A DNA stretch of 64,000 bases from Maribellus maritimus (GTDB lineage: Bacteria > Bacteroidota > Bacteroidia > Bacteroidales > Prolixibacteraceae), in the NCBI RefSeq assembly GCF_022267315.1, contig NZ_JAIKLE010000024.1:55849-119848 (forward strand), read 5' to 3'. Positions 52,904 to 62,784 of the stretch are shown one piece after another; positions within the stretch are counted from its first letter, which is position 1, and the number at the start of each line of letters is the position of its first letter. The position numbers and the translations under genes are program-made. The notes below the pieces were generated by a model, which was not told the DNA's origin, ran no database searches, and saw only the letters and a list, made by a program, of their open reading frames with translations.

Positions 52904-55270
52904 TTACAGGAAATTTCCAATATTTACTCCGAAATATATCGTACGTGGCGACATGGGCCCGTAAATATAAGCAGGGTCGCGATCAACACCTGTATCAAAA
53001 TCTTTCTGATAACTGTTGAAGATGTTTTTTGCACCTCCAATAATTTCCAGACTCATAACATCGGACAAGTGAATTTCATAAGTAAGTTTTATACCTGCGT
53101 CAAAAAAGGAATCAGAAGTGTTTAGCTGGCCAATTTCCGGATTCGCCGCCAGCGGGCCAAAATAGGGAACCAGCATGGATCCTGAATAATTACCTGTAAA
53201 AGCAAGGCTAAATTCGTGAAGTGGGTTATAATTTAAACTTAAATACCCGTAACTATCGGGAGAACGGAAAAACCGGGTTTCGTCGAATTCCTGAGGCTCA
53301 TCAAATGAGCTCCTCTGAATGGTGAATCCCGACTGAATCTGTAATTTTTCTGAAGGAGTTGCATTTAATTCCAAATTAAATCCCTTCACGGTGGCTCCAT
53401 CTTCCGCATTTACGCGGGTGTATACAACTACTCCGTCTTCATCCGGTGTACCGTATTCGTTGGAAAACGGATCGTTTAGACGAGTGAAAAATCCCTCAGC
53501 TAAAAACTGTACCTGCCAGTTGCCAAACATATTTGTATAATCAAACGATGCCGTAAAACTGTTAGAGGATTCCTGCTTTAAATCCGTGGCGTTTTCGTGT
53601 AAAACCTTGCGCGACCCGGAAGTTTCGATGTGCAAATCTTCATCAAAAATCTGCGGCGCCCTAAATCCTTTAGCAAAGCCTGTCCTGAATTGGAGATTAT
53701 CAGCAATATTGTACAAAAGGCTCACTCTGGGGCTTAAAACATCGCCAGTAATGTCGTCGCTTTCTTTTGTAACATCAGAAACGGTGTAGTGGTCATAACG
53801 TATTCCGGCAGTAATTACCCATTTCAGAAGCGTCCATTCCGATTGCAGAAAGCCTGCCTGTGTAACTACTTTCTGGTCGGCAACGAGCGTGTTTCCATAG
53901 TGAGTATCTTCTTCGGGAGCATAATATCCCAGCTTTTTGTCTTCCAGAAAACTTCCATTATATTCCAATCCCGAAGTGAGTGACGCCGATGCAAAAATCA
54001 GGTAGTCTATCTTCCGGTTATATTGTAAGCCTGAAGAAAATGTAAAGTCTTCTGTTTCTCCGTAAGCCGATAAGTCCTGATTGGCTCCGTAATATGACCC
54101 GCGGTTTACGCTTTGTGCAGAAAAGAATGCGGAGAACTTGTCGGTCTCACGCATAAGTAAATCAAAATTAATTGCACCAGTGTTAATATCATGAGTTACA
54201 CTTTCTGAAATGTCTGACTCATGCAGCGGGAGATCAAATTTATTTCCACCTCTCCGGTACTCGTTAATTTTAAAATAATCAACAGTTAGTTTTCCACGGT
54301 CGGAAATACGGTGAAAAATCCGGGTTCCCAGGGTGAGATTTTCAATCAAAGCAATTTCCGAAAATCCATCACCATTTGCATCGTAGGGATTTCTTTTTCG
54401 TGTAAATCCAAATAAACTCATTCCTGATTTATAGTCATCGCTGATAAATGAACCATTTAAGTTAAGGTTGGCATCGCCGGCAATCTCTCCATCGGTACCT
54501 GCTCCTGTAAGTGAATAGTTTCCTGATACCGAAAAGTTATTTACGACCGGGTCTTTGGTAATTAGATTGATCGTTCCGGCAATCGCATTACTTCCATACA
54601 TTGCAGAACCACCACCACGAATTACTTCAACACGTTCGATCATATTTGCCGGGATTAGTTCCAGTCCGTAAACTCCTGCAAGGCCACTAAAAACCGGGCG
54701 CGAGTTAATCAGTATCTGAGAATAAGGGCCTTCCAGCCCATTCATTCTAACTTGAGAAAATCCACAGTTCTGGCAGTTATTTTCCATTCTCAACCCGGGC
54801 GCAAAATTTAAACCTTCGCTCAGTGTTACATTTGATGTCCGCTCAAATAATTTGGGATTAATACTGTTTACAATGGTTGGTGATTCTCTCCTGCTTTTTT
54901 CGTTTCTGTCAGCCGATACAACAACCTGATCCAGGCCAATAACATCAGAAGTTAATTCAGCAAGAATTGTTACACTTTTTTTTGCCTCAAGCTTTATTCT
55001 TTTTTCAAGTGTTTTATAGCCGATAGCAGAAATAATCACGGTTTGTTCTCCAACAGGAAGGTTTGTCATTTTAAAATGCCCGGTAGCGTCGGCGGCAGCG
55101 CCAATCGTAGTTCCTTTTATGGTTATCGTCGCAAAAGGTATGTGCTCACCTTCTGATTTTACGTCGCCAAATAGCATGGCATCTGTTTTTGGTTTTTTTT
55201 CAGGATCGTCTGCAACACTGAATTTCACCAAAATAAACAGAAAAGCACAAAGTGCATAAATCACTTTCAT
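52904..55270 (-). CDS. TonB-dependent receptor (metal or siderophore type)
   Basis: A 788-residue outer-membrane importer. Signal to ~20, then a carboxypeptidase-regulatory-like domain (~30-115: TIKGTTIGAAADATGHFKM), a plug (~120-240) containing the cysteine pair NCQNCGF, GLEGPYSQILINSRPVFSG and RGGGSAMYGSNAIAGTINL, and a barrel ending in IYFGVNIGNFL. The NCQNCGF plug is common to a Bacteroidota group often beside metal-handling genes. The His-rich small protein gene at 55386 lies 115 bp upstream on the same strand, which hints at zinc, copper or another metal; this is inference. Confidence 0.88.
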   Translation of the reverse strand: MKVIYALCAFLFILVKFSVADDPEKKPKTDAMLFGDVKSEGEHIPFATITIKGTTIGAAADATGHFKMTNLPVGEQTVIISAIGYKTLEKRIKLEAKKSVTILAELTSDVIGLDQVVVSADRNEKSRRESPTIVNSINPKLFERTSNVTLSEGLNFAPGLRMENNCQNCGFSQVRMNGLEGPYSQILINSRPVFSGLAGVYGLELIPANMIERVEVIRGGGSAMYGSNAIAGTINLITKDPVVNNFSVSGNYSLTGAGTDGEIAGDANLNLNGSFISDDYKSGMSLFGFTRKRNPYDANGDGFSEIALIENLTLGTRIFHRISDRGKLTVDYFKINEYRRGGNKFDLPLHESDISESVTHDINTGAINFDLLMRETDKFSAFFSAQSVNRGSYYGANQDLSAYGETEDFTFSSGLQYNRKIDYLIFASASLTSGLEYNGSFLEDKKLGYYAPEEDTHYGNTLVADQKVVTQAGFLQSEWTLLKWVITAGIRYDHYTVSDVTKESDDITGDVLSPRVSLLYNIADNLQFRTGFAKGFRAPQIFDEDLHIETSGSRKVLHENATDLKQESSNSFTASFDYTNMFGNWQVQFLAEGFFTRLNDPFSNEYGTPDEDGVVVYTRVNAEDGATVKGFNLELNATPSEKLQIQSGFTIQRSSFDEPQEFDETRFFRSPDSYGYLSLNYNPLHEFSLAFTGNYSGSMLVPYFGPLAANPEIGQLNTSDSFFDAGIKLTYEIHLSDVMSLEIIGGAKNIFNSYQKDFDTGVDRDPAYIYGPMSPRTIYFGVNIGNFL

Positions 55271-55385
55271 TTGTGGTTTGTTTTGGTCACATATTAATAC
55301 TTAAGAATCCTTTTAAGGGAGGATTGATTCGTATTTCTATGTGGATTATGTTTCTCCGATTTCTAAAATTTTTGTTTGAGGATTT

Positions 55386-55751
55386 TTATACAATCAGATA
55401 AGGAGGTGCACGTGGCGATGAGTCCAGATAGATTATGAAATTTTCTACCTTGTCGTTGGAAATAAAATATCGGTAAGGTTTAAAACATTCATTATTTTGA
55501 AAACTAATTTCTTCCGGAATAGTAAACGAATCAAAATGAAAGCAGTGGAAGAAACAAATTTCTGTTTTTGTATGTTTGTGATTGTTAATAGGCTTCCCAT
55601 CTTCTTTATTAATCGGATGAGAGTGAGTAACTACAATTCCGTTGGAACAAAAGTGAGTATGTTTATTCAGAATGGAATTCTGGATAATAGAAAAATATAC
55701 CGGAATAACCAGTAGAAAAATAAATTTGATATTTTTTCGGATATACTCCAC
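55386..55751 (-). CDS. Small His-rich membrane protein beside TonB receptor
   Basis: A 121-residue protein with an N-terminal helix (IKFIFLLVIPVYFSII) and many histidines and cysteines: NKHTHFCSNGIVVTHSHPIN, NNHKHTKTEICFFHCFHFD. It ends SSPRAPPYLIV, an RxPP tail I recall from small proteins that precede metal-uptake or efflux genes in Bacteroidota. It probably binds metal at the periplasmic face. It lies upstream of a TonB receptor on the same strand and is likely co-regulated with it. Confidence 0.6.
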   Translation of the reverse strand: MEYIRKNIKFIFLLVIPVYFSIIQNSILNKHTHFCSNGIVVTHSHPINKEDGKPINNHKHTKTEICFFHCFHFDSFTIPEEISFQNNECFKPYRYFISNDKVENFIIYLDSSPRAPPYLIV

Positions 55752-55831
55752 TTTAAGATTTCAGGAAAGCAAAATTAAGAATGTTTCTAAATTAAAATGG
55801 TAAAAATATTACAATTAATCTATTTTTAACA

Positions 55832-56221
55832 ATGGCTAAACGTAAAGCAGTAGTTGAAATTTTCAGTTACGGTGAATACTCAAAATGGGACAGAGAAAGC
55901 AAATCAATCCCCAGAATTTTAAAATTTGCCACCGAAATAGAGGCTGAAATTGGAACCGAGTTTGGCTATGTTCTGCGTATTAAAAACGGGAAGGGTAAAC
56001 TGTTGTCTTTTAAAATTGACCATCCACCTTTTACCGATGATGAAGGTAATGTAAGACCACCTTTTACCGGCGAACAATACATCAGAACCAATGACTTTGA
56101 GTTTTATTTAGGCGATTGTGTTTGGGCACCTTTGGAAGATAAACTTGGGGAATGGGAGATTACCACTTACCTGGAAACAAAAATTGTAGCCCAAAAAACA
56201 TTTCATCTTGTGAGAAAGTAA
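55832..56221 (+). CDS. DUF3859-domain protein
   Basis: A 129-residue cytoplasmic protein. The body reads KGKLLSFKIDHPPFTDDEGN, then PPFTGEQYIRTNDFEFYLGD and LEDKLGEWEITTYLE, which match my memory of the DUF3859 family, a single beta-sandwich-like domain of unknown function. It stands alone between divergent genes. Confidence 0.65.
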   Translation: MAKRKAVVEIFSYGEYSKWDRESKSIPRILKFATEIEAEIGTEFGYVLRIKNGKGKLLSFKIDHPPFTDDEGNVRPPFTGEQYIRTNDFEFYLGDCVWAPLEDKLGEWEITTYLETKIVAQKTFHLVRK

Positions 56222-56248
56222 AAATGCTTATCACCATAAATCTAATTC

Positions 56249-56542
56249 TCAGGCTACTTTTTTTACCTCTGCCGAAAGTTTTTCCAGAGCTTTGTCGGCT
56301 TCACTTAACAGATCTTCAACAATTTTTTTGTAATACTGTTTCACCATCTTCGGATTGTCTTTCCCATCCGGATGATTTACCCTGATTTTAAATTCGCGAT
56401 GTTTGACAATCACCTCACGAACGATATCAAGAATTTTTTCATTATCTACTTTTGAATTTTCTTCAAGAACCAGAAAACAGTCGCTTATTACCAGAGACAT
56501 AATCAAGTCGATGTCTTTTTTTAGATTTTTTACGCTTGCCAT
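56249..56542 (-). CDS. Conserved hypothetical helical protein
   Basis: A 97-residue soluble, all-helical, highly charged protein (KDIDLIMSLVISDCFLVLEE; VIVKHREFKIRVNHPDGKDN). It has no signal peptide and no recognised motif. It lies on the minus strand, about 50 bp upstream of the lipoprotein gene that ends at 58538 on the same strand. Confidence 0.6.
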   Translation of the reverse strand: MASVKNLKKDIDLIMSLVISDCFLVLEENSKVDNEKILDIVREVIVKHREFKIRVNHPDGKDNPKMVKQYYKKIVEDLLSEADKALEKLSAEVKKVA

Positions 56543-56594
56543 TTTTACCTGTGATTTTAATTTAAAAGTATAAAAAATGTGATGAGGAAACTAA

Positions 56595-58538
56595 TTATCT
56601 ACGCAAAAGTCCGCCTCCTGAGCCTTGATTAAGAAGATTGTTTTGTTGTCTGCGTTCGTTTTCTGCCTCTTTTTTTGCCTTTTCTTCCGCTTCTTTTCTT
56701 TTTTGTTCTTCAAGCTCGTGATCTATAATCTTCTTGACAAAACTTTCATTTGCAGTTAAATCCAGTGCTATTGAACTGTCCCAGTTGGAGCGAACCTTAA
56801 TAATGCTATTCAGGTAATATATTTCTTCCGGTTGGTATTTATCCTGGTAACTACCGGTGTCCCATTTGCCGTTGTTGTTCCGATCGAGAATAACTTTTAT
56901 GATATATTTGGCAGGCTCCAGGTATTCAAATGTAACTGTTTGGTCTTTGTCTATTCTTTTTTGAGACAGGACCTCTTCATTATTATCCAGAAGTTGAACA
57001 ATGGTTGGTGTGTCTACGTTTGTGCAATTTGCCAAAATCTGACCATAGTAATCATCTTCACGGCTTTTAAATTTTTTTGAAATTCCCTTGCTGGTAATTC
57101 CATAAATATTTTCCGCTGCAGCAGAATCAACTTCAATCGTATAGCCGGTTTCCGGTTCCCAGTTAGCTGAAATGTTGTATGTACGATAAGCTACGCTATC
57201 TTTTGTAAATTTATATTCTAGAGGAGTTTTTAGTGTATCGTCAGTTAAATATAGCGTAAAATCGTTTTTATCTAAATTTTTTAACGGTTCCGGAGCAGTA
57301 AATTTCAGGTCTTCGTTTAGTTCAACGGTAGAACCAAACGATGTTTCCCATACAAATTGCGGAATCTCAGCCTGAGCATCTTCCTGCTCATCTTCGTCAT
57401 CTCTGCCCCTTCTTCTTCCTCTGGGAGTTTCTTTTTTCTCCGGTTCGGAGAAATTCATTTGCAGAGTGTCGTGGTGGACATACACTTGTTGAGTCGAATC
57501 AAGCTGAAAATAGGATACGTCCATTAAAAGAGTATCCTTTTGGGCCAGCAAAGTATCTGTAATCCAAAAAGTAATCGAGTCCATTTTTGAGTTTGGTTCC
57601 AATATATACCAGTCTTCAACATTGGAATCTACCAACTGAATATTAAATGTGTCGTCAACAGATTCGTTAAACACGAAGTTGCATTTGTAACGGGTTGATC
57701 GCGTATAGGAATCAATATACTGTTCAAACAAATCTTCGGTAAATTGTCTCAAATATATGGGCTCTGGCAAAAAATGAGTATGGCCCGTAATCAACAACGA
57801 ATCTACACCGCGGACCAGTGTGTCCCTTTCTGCTTCAAATGTGGCTGACGGCACGATAATCGAATCGAAAAAAGCAATTTCTTCTGCACCTTCATTGTAT
57901 TTTAAATCGGAGTTGGCATCATTTAATGAAAACAAATGATAGCTTCCAGGAGGAATATTATCGATCATAAAAACCCCATATTCATCGGTTTTGGCAATAA
58001 AATCGGGTAGCTCAGTATATACTGCCGAGTCGTGGAGATTATTGTGGAGCAGAACCAAGGCATTTTCAACAGGCTCCATGTTGAAACTGTTAACCACACT
58101 TCCGGCTACACGAAGTGAGTCATAAACATCTCCGGTGCTAAACGAAAACCTCATATTATTTAAAGGGTTTCGTTCATTGTTATCAACTATCGAATTTTTA
58201 AAATCGAGCGAGTAGGTGGTGCTGTCTTTTAGGTCTTCATTAAATTTAATAATTACCGTTTTCGATTTTGTCCTGATTGAAGGTCTTTTTTTCAGCGGTG
58301 GCGAAACGACCAATATTTCTGAAATCTGATCGGTTATCACATATTCATTGAAAGTAAAACGAATTTCGTCATCGTCGAAACTTAGTGCCTTATATTTTGG
58401 TTGTGTACTTAACAAAACAGGGGGCACAGTATCCTTTGGGCCGCCGGTTGGCATTCCCTGGTTGGCACACGACGAAATAATTACAATCCACGCCAATGTA
58501 ACAACAAAAAAAAGCGGTATTTTCCCAAAAAATTTCAT
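56595..58538 (-). CDS. Ig-like-domain lipoprotein
   Basis: A 647-residue lipoprotein (signal ends ISSC) starting with the family block GMPTGGPKDTVPPVLLSTQP. It contains an N-terminal bacterial Ig-like domain (SFDDDEIRFTFNEYV, KTVIIKFNEDLKD), a carboxypeptidase-regulatory-like repeat (~160-210), a Pro/Arg-rich stretch (KKETPRGRRRGRDDEDEQED) and a second Ig-like pair. The C-terminus is a charged helix (EEQKRKEAEEKAKKEAENER) followed by a Gly-rich tail. This architecture is widespread in Bacteroidota and its function is unknown. Confidence 0.78.
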   Translation of the reverse strand: MKFFGKIPLFFVVTLAWIVIISSCANQGMPTGGPKDTVPPVLLSTQPKYKALSFDDDEIRFTFNEYVITDQISEILVVSPPLKKRPSIRTKSKTVIIKFNEDLKDSTTYSLDFKNSIVDNNERNPLNNMRFSFSTGDVYDSLRVAGSVVNSFNMEPVENALVLLHNNLHDSAVYTELPDFIAKTDEYGVFMIDNIPPGSYHLFSLNDANSDLKYNEGAEEIAFFDSIIVPSATFEAERDTLVRGVDSLLITGHTHFLPEPIYLRQFTEDLFEQYIDSYTRSTRYKCNFVFNESVDDTFNIQLVDSNVEDWYILEPNSKMDSITFWITDTLLAQKDTLLMDVSYFQLDSTQQVYVHHDTLQMNFSEPEKKETPRGRRRGRDDEDEQEDAQAEIPQFVWETSFGSTVELNEDLKFTAPEPLKNLDKNDFTLYLTDDTLKTPLEYKFTKDSVAYRTYNISANWEPETGYTIEVDSAAAENIYGITSKGISKKFKSREDDYYGQILANCTNVDTPTIVQLLDNNEEVLSQKRIDKDQTVTFEYLEPAKYIIKVILDRNNNGKWDTGSYQDKYQPEEIYYLNSIIKVRSNWDSSIALDLTANESFVKKIIDHELEEQKRKEAEEKAKKEAENERRQQNNLLNQGSGGGLLRR

Positions 58539-58652
58539 CTGCCTAAAAATGGATCACAAACATACAAATTCCTGCAAACAAAGAATGTTATGTGTTGTTA
58601 AATTAACTTAGAACTCCCGAAATTTTCCTTAATTCGCAAGAATGAATAAAAA

Positions 58653-59759
58653 ATGGACCACTTGACAGCTAGATTTGATTTTGCATATATTAATCCGGGG
58701 TTTGACAATTTTGTTTCTATTGAACGGAAAATAAAAGAAGGATTTAATGTAGTAATCATTATTGAGAATGATTTACAACGAGAAGATAATTTTTATACAA
58801 CACAGTTTTATCCTTTTTCTGCTTTTGTTTTTAAAAATAGGATAAAACAGTATAACAAGATGAAAAATCTGGTTAAGTTGGCTCCACATCTTGTTCGTTC
58901 GCAAAAGGTTTTTTATCCTGATTATTCCTTGAATAGTAAATACTATGCAATAATTGCCGACTACTTTTTTGAGAATACTTATCAGTTTAAGTCGCAGACA
59001 ATTTCAAAAGGAACCCGGAGTATTTTTTCCAATTTAAGAATGACAGCAAGCAGGGGGATTTATTTTCAGGAATATACAGTTAATATATCACGGTTTTATA
59101 TCGAAGTGTTAAAATACCTCCACAAAACAGGAGTTGAAGTTTTTGTGAATTGTTCGTTTAAATTAGATGGAGAGAAGTTGATATTTATAGCGCCGGCAAA
59201 AGAGATACAGATAAGCCAGGTCATTTGGGGAAATAATTTGCAGAAGAATATTTACGAATTTTCAACGGAGGCTCCCCGCAAATTCTCGATGTTTGTAAAC
59301 GACTCTCTCGGTAAGTTCAGATTTAAAGAAGATAACGGATATCTCCAGGTTGAACCGATGAGTGATTTGGAATCTTATTCAAAAAGCGATATGATGGCTC
59401 TTGTGGGGAGTTACTTTCAGTTGAATTTTGGGGAGCTACAGGTGAAGAAGAAGAATATTTTTCAATTCTCACTTAATGCTTTATCGTCTTTGTATACTTC
59501 CATCACTAAAGGGTTGCCATGTACCTTTGGCAATGCAGATTTTGGAGATATGTTTGAGCTTTGCCGCGAAAAGTTCGATTTGGCAAAACAATGCGGAATT
59601 AGTTTTCCGGAATTTCAGGTTTTGTTTCATCGTTACGGTGAAGGGATTGATGAAATGATAGAAATAGCTTATGAAAAAATAAACGAGCGGAGGGATTCTG
59701 AATCCATTTGGGCAGATGTGGAAAGTGAGTATCAGAAAAAATATGAGTGGAAAATATAA
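58653..59759 (+). CDS. Degenerate GlpD-like protein lacking the FAD motif
   Basis: A 368-residue protein that follows the layout of FAD-dependent glycerol-3-phosphate dehydrogenase (GlpD) but without its cofactor motifs. Where GlpD has VIGGGATG the sequence reads FAYINPGFDNF, and the GGxRYL loop is gone. Homology is suggested by KLAPHLVRSQKVFYPDY (GlpD APHLxxxxxFLxPxY), the middle RGIYFQEYTVNISRFYIEVL and the C-terminal RYGEGIDEMIEIAYEKINE with EVE/EWKI. No signal or membrane helix. It may have lost redox activity and become a regulator or binding protein; this is inference. Confidence 0.5.
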   Translation: MDHLTARFDFAYINPGFDNFVSIERKIKEGFNVVIIIENDLQREDNFYTTQFYPFSAFVFKNRIKQYNKMKNLVKLAPHLVRSQKVFYPDYSLNSKYYAIIADYFFENTYQFKSQTISKGTRSIFSNLRMTASRGIYFQEYTVNISRFYIEVLKYLHKTGVEVFVNCSFKLDGEKLIFIAPAKEIQISQVIWGNNLQKNIYEFSTEAPRKFSMFVNDSLGKFRFKEDNGYLQVEPMSDLESYSKSDMMALVGSYFQLNFGELQVKKKNIFQFSLNALSSLYTSITKGLPCTFGNADFGDMFELCREKFDLAKQCGISFPEFQVLFHRYGEGIDEMIEIAYEKINERRDSESIWADVESEYQKKYEWKI

Positions 59760-59828
59760 ATCAGCCACAGTCCCGGTTGTTCAAATAAAAAAAACTAACT
59801 TGTTCAATTATTAATTCAGAAATATTAC

Positions 59829-61991
59829 ATGGCTAAAAAGAAGAAGAAAAAACGATATTTCAAAAATAAAAAAACCGGCACTTTTAATAAGAAGAAACTT
59901 AAAAACGCCATTCTTTCCATTTTGTATGAAGAACCAGCCAAAACTGTAAATTATAAACAAATTTCTACATGGATTGGAATTAAAGATTCTGAAACACGAA
60001 AACTGGTACATATAGTTCTCCAGGAATTAGAGGAGGATGAATATCTTAATCAGGTTTCGAGGGGAAAGTTTAAACTTAAAGCCAAAACCGGATCCGTTTC
60101 AGGAGTTGTTGAACTCCAGCCGCAGGGATTTGCTTATGTGAACAGCGAAGAGGTTGATCGTCCGATTTTAATTTCACAGCGAAACCTAAAACATGCAATG
60201 GAGGGCGACAAAGTGAGGGTTCATTTGTATGCGCGGAGAAAAAAGCATGATCTGGAAGGTGAAGTTACCGAGATTATTGAACGAAAGAAAACGGTGTTTG
60301 TAGGAACAGTTCAAACATCAAAAAACTTTGCTTTTTTGGTTCCAACGGGGAAGGTGGGTTTTGATATTTTTATTCCCGGGGAAAAGTTACTGGGGGCTAA
60401 AAACGGGCAAAAAGCCATTGCTGAGATATTAGAATGGCCAACACATGCGCGAAGTCCGTTTGGACAAATAAAAGAAGTTTTGGGCAATACGGGCGACAAC
60501 GATGCGGAGATGCACGCAATTTTAGCTGAATTTGAATTGCCACATCATTTCCCTCAAAACGTGGATAAAGCGGCGGAAAAAATTATGCTGGAAATACCGC
60601 AAGAAGAGATTCAAAAACGCCGTGATGTGCGTGGTATAACAACTTTTACAATAGACCCGGCTGATGCAAAAGATTTTGACGATGCACTTTCTGTTCAACA
60701 ACTTAAAAACGGGAACTGGGAGGTAGGTATTCATATTGCCGATGTAACACATTATGTTACTCCAAATTCAATTATCGAAGAAGAAGCAAAAAACCGGGCT
60801 ACTTCGGTTTACCTTGTCGACCGGGTGGTGCCGATGTTGCCCGAGCGTTTATCAAACGGAGTTTGTTCACTTCGTCCGAATGAAGACAAGCTCTGTTTCT
60901 CAGCTATTTTTGAGATGAATGAAAAGGCTGAGGTTTTAAATGAGTGGTTTGGAAAAACAGTAATTCATTCCAACCGTCGTTTTACCTATGAAGAGGCACA
61001 GGAAATTATCGAGACCGGAGAAGGAGATTTAAAAAACGAGGTTTTGAAATTGGATGAACTGTCAAAAAAACTCAGAGATAAAAGGTTTAAAAAAGGTTCG
61101 ATTGCATTTGACCGGATTGAAATTAAATTTAAAATCGACGAAAAAGGAAAGCCGCTGTCGGTTTATTTTAAAGAAGCAAAAGATTCCAATAAACTGATTG
61201 AGGAATTTATGTTGCTGGCAAACAAGCAGGTTGCAGAGAAAATTGGAAAAGTAAAACAAAAAAAATCGCCAAAGACTTTTGTTTATCGTATTCACGACAA
61301 ACCGGATCCCGATAAACTGGTTTCTTTTAATACATTTATTCACCGGTTTGGTTACGGCATTCAGCTTTCAACCCCAAATGCTGTGTCTAGCTCATTAAAC
61401 AATTTGCTAAACAATGTGAAAGGCAAAAAAGAACAGAATGTAGTTGAAACACTAGCTATAAGGGCAATGGCAAAAGCCGAGTATTCAACCCGGAACATTG
61501 GCCATTATGGTTTGGCTTTTGAGTACTATACGCATTTTACATCACCGATACGTCGTTACCCCGATATGATGGTTCATCGGCTGTTGGAAAGATATCTTGC
61601 CGGTGGCCGTTCAGTAAATGAGCAGAAGTTTGAAGATTTGTGCCGGCATTCGTCTGATATGGAAACCAAGGCTGCGAACGCAGAAAGAGCTTCAATAAAA
61701 TATAAGCAGGTTGAGTTTATGCAGGATCATGTTGGGAAAATTTATCCGGGTGTCATTTCCGGAATTACTGACTGGGGGATTTATGTTGAGTTGGAAACCA
61801 AAATTGAAGGTATGGTCCCCATCCGTGAGCTGGATGATGATTTTTATATTTTTGACGAGCGAAACTATGCATTGGTTGGCCGGCATAAACATAAAAAATA
61901 TCAACTCGGTGATGAGGTTACTGTAAAAATATGGCGTACGAATCTGGAAAGAAAGCAGTTAGATTTTTTACTGGTTGAAAACGAACGCTAG
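59829..61991 (+). CDS. rnr: Ribonuclease R
   Basis: A 720-residue 3'-to-5' exoribonuclease of the RNase II/R family that degrades structured RNA. A lysine-rich start (AKKKKKKRYFKNKKTGT) leads into a winged-helix domain (~25-80), cold-shock domains, and the RNB catalytic domain (~250-580) with the acidic metal-binding block TIDPADAKDFDDALSV and HFTSPIRRYPDMMVHRLLER. A C-terminal S1 domain runs from ~630 (GVISGITDWGIYVELETKIEG). Length and motifs are typical. Confidence 0.95.
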   Translation: MAKKKKKKRYFKNKKTGTFNKKKLKNAILSILYEEPAKTVNYKQISTWIGIKDSETRKLVHIVLQELEEDEYLNQVSRGKFKLKAKTGSVSGVVELQPQGFAYVNSEEVDRPILISQRNLKHAMEGDKVRVHLYARRKKHDLEGEVTEIIERKKTVFVGTVQTSKNFAFLVPTGKVGFDIFIPGEKLLGAKNGQKAIAEILEWPTHARSPFGQIKEVLGNTGDNDAEMHAILAEFELPHHFPQNVDKAAEKIMLEIPQEEIQKRRDVRGITTFTIDPADAKDFDDALSVQQLKNGNWEVGIHIADVTHYVTPNSIIEEEAKNRATSVYLVDRVVPMLPERLSNGVCSLRPNEDKLCFSAIFEMNEKAEVLNEWFGKTVIHSNRRFTYEEAQEIIETGEGDLKNEVLKLDELSKKLRDKRFKKGSIAFDRIEIKFKIDEKGKPLSVYFKEAKDSNKLIEEFMLLANKQVAEKIGKVKQKKSPKTFVYRIHDKPDPDKLVSFNTFIHRFGYGIQLSTPNAVSSSLNNLLNNVKGKKEQNVVETLAIRAMAKAEYSTRNIGHYGLAFEYYTHFTSPIRRYPDMMVHRLLERYLAGGRSVNEQKFEDLCRHSSDMETKAANAERASIKYKQVEFMQDHVGKIYPGVISGITDWGIYVELETKIEGMVPIRELDDDFYIFDERNYALVGRHKHKKYQLGDEVTVKIWRTNLERKQLDFLLVENER

Positions 61992-62112
61992 TTAATCTTC
62001 GAATATTAACGATGCAGATATCACCTGTTTAAGGGAGTTTTGGAAGGGAAAAACATATGTCGTCTTTGAAAGTTAAAAATTCTAAAACGTTTCAACGGGT
62101 TAAATAAATCGC

Positions 62113-62120
62113 TATCTTTG
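62113..62120 (+). promoter_or_regulatory. -7 element TATCTTTG
   Basis: Fits TAnnTTTG, 33 bp before the TetR gene at 62153. Confidence 0.45.
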
Positions 62121-62152
62121 CTTACTTCAAATGTCAATAAACAGACTTAAAA

Positions 62153-62755
62153 ATGCAGATCAACCAGGAAAACGGCAATAAAAAAGACCAAAACAGGGAA
62201 ACCATCTTAAAAATTGCCCGTGAAATTTTTAGCAAATACGGCTACAAAAAAACAACACTCGACGATATTGCAAATGCTGTCAGAAAAGGTAAAAGTTCAC
62301 TTTACTATTATTTTAAAAGTAAAGAGGATCTTTTTCAGGCGGTAATTATGAAAGAAGTTGATATTTTGGCTCATGAGCTGGAAATTGTAATAAATAGAAA
62401 TACCGATCCGGTTGATAAACTGCGGGATTATATTTTAACCAAACTTTCCACATTCCGAAGTCTTGCTAATTTTTATCATGCCATTGAAGGTGATGTTACT
62501 GCAGTAGATTTTATTGAGGACATAAAACATAAGTATGAACAAGATGAAATTCGCATGATCAAACGGATTCTTATTGAGGGCGTTCGTAAAAATGAGTTTG
62601 AAATTTACGATTTTAGTCTGGCTGCTATTGGAATCACTACAGCCATCAAAGGATTGGAAATGCCACTCTCAGCAGGTAACTACGGTGGTGTAAACCTGGA
62701 AAGAAGTGTTGATACCATTCTTAAAATTGTCTGCTACGGTATAATGAAACGTTAG
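62153..62755 (+). CDS. TetR-family regulator
   Basis: A 200-residue regulator with the N-terminal helix-turn-helix (ILKIAREIFSKYGYKKTTLD, then KGKSSLYYYFKSKEDLFQA) and a helical ligand domain. It stands alone after rnr, and the convergent genes after it are unrelated. Its targets are unknown; the operator type seen at 48685 is not present at its promoter. Confidence 0.88.
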   Translation: MQINQENGNKKDQNRETILKIAREIFSKYGYKKTTLDDIANAVRKGKSSLYYYFKSKEDLFQAVIMKEVDILAHELEIVINRNTDPVDKLRDYILTKLSTFRSLANFYHAIEGDVTAVDFIEDIKHKYEQDEIRMIKRILIEGVRKNEFEIYDFSLAAIGITTAIKGLEMPLSAGNYGGVNLERSVDTILKIVCYGIMKR

Positions 62756-62784
62756 CAAAGTATTAGCTTCTTGCATTTTGTTTG

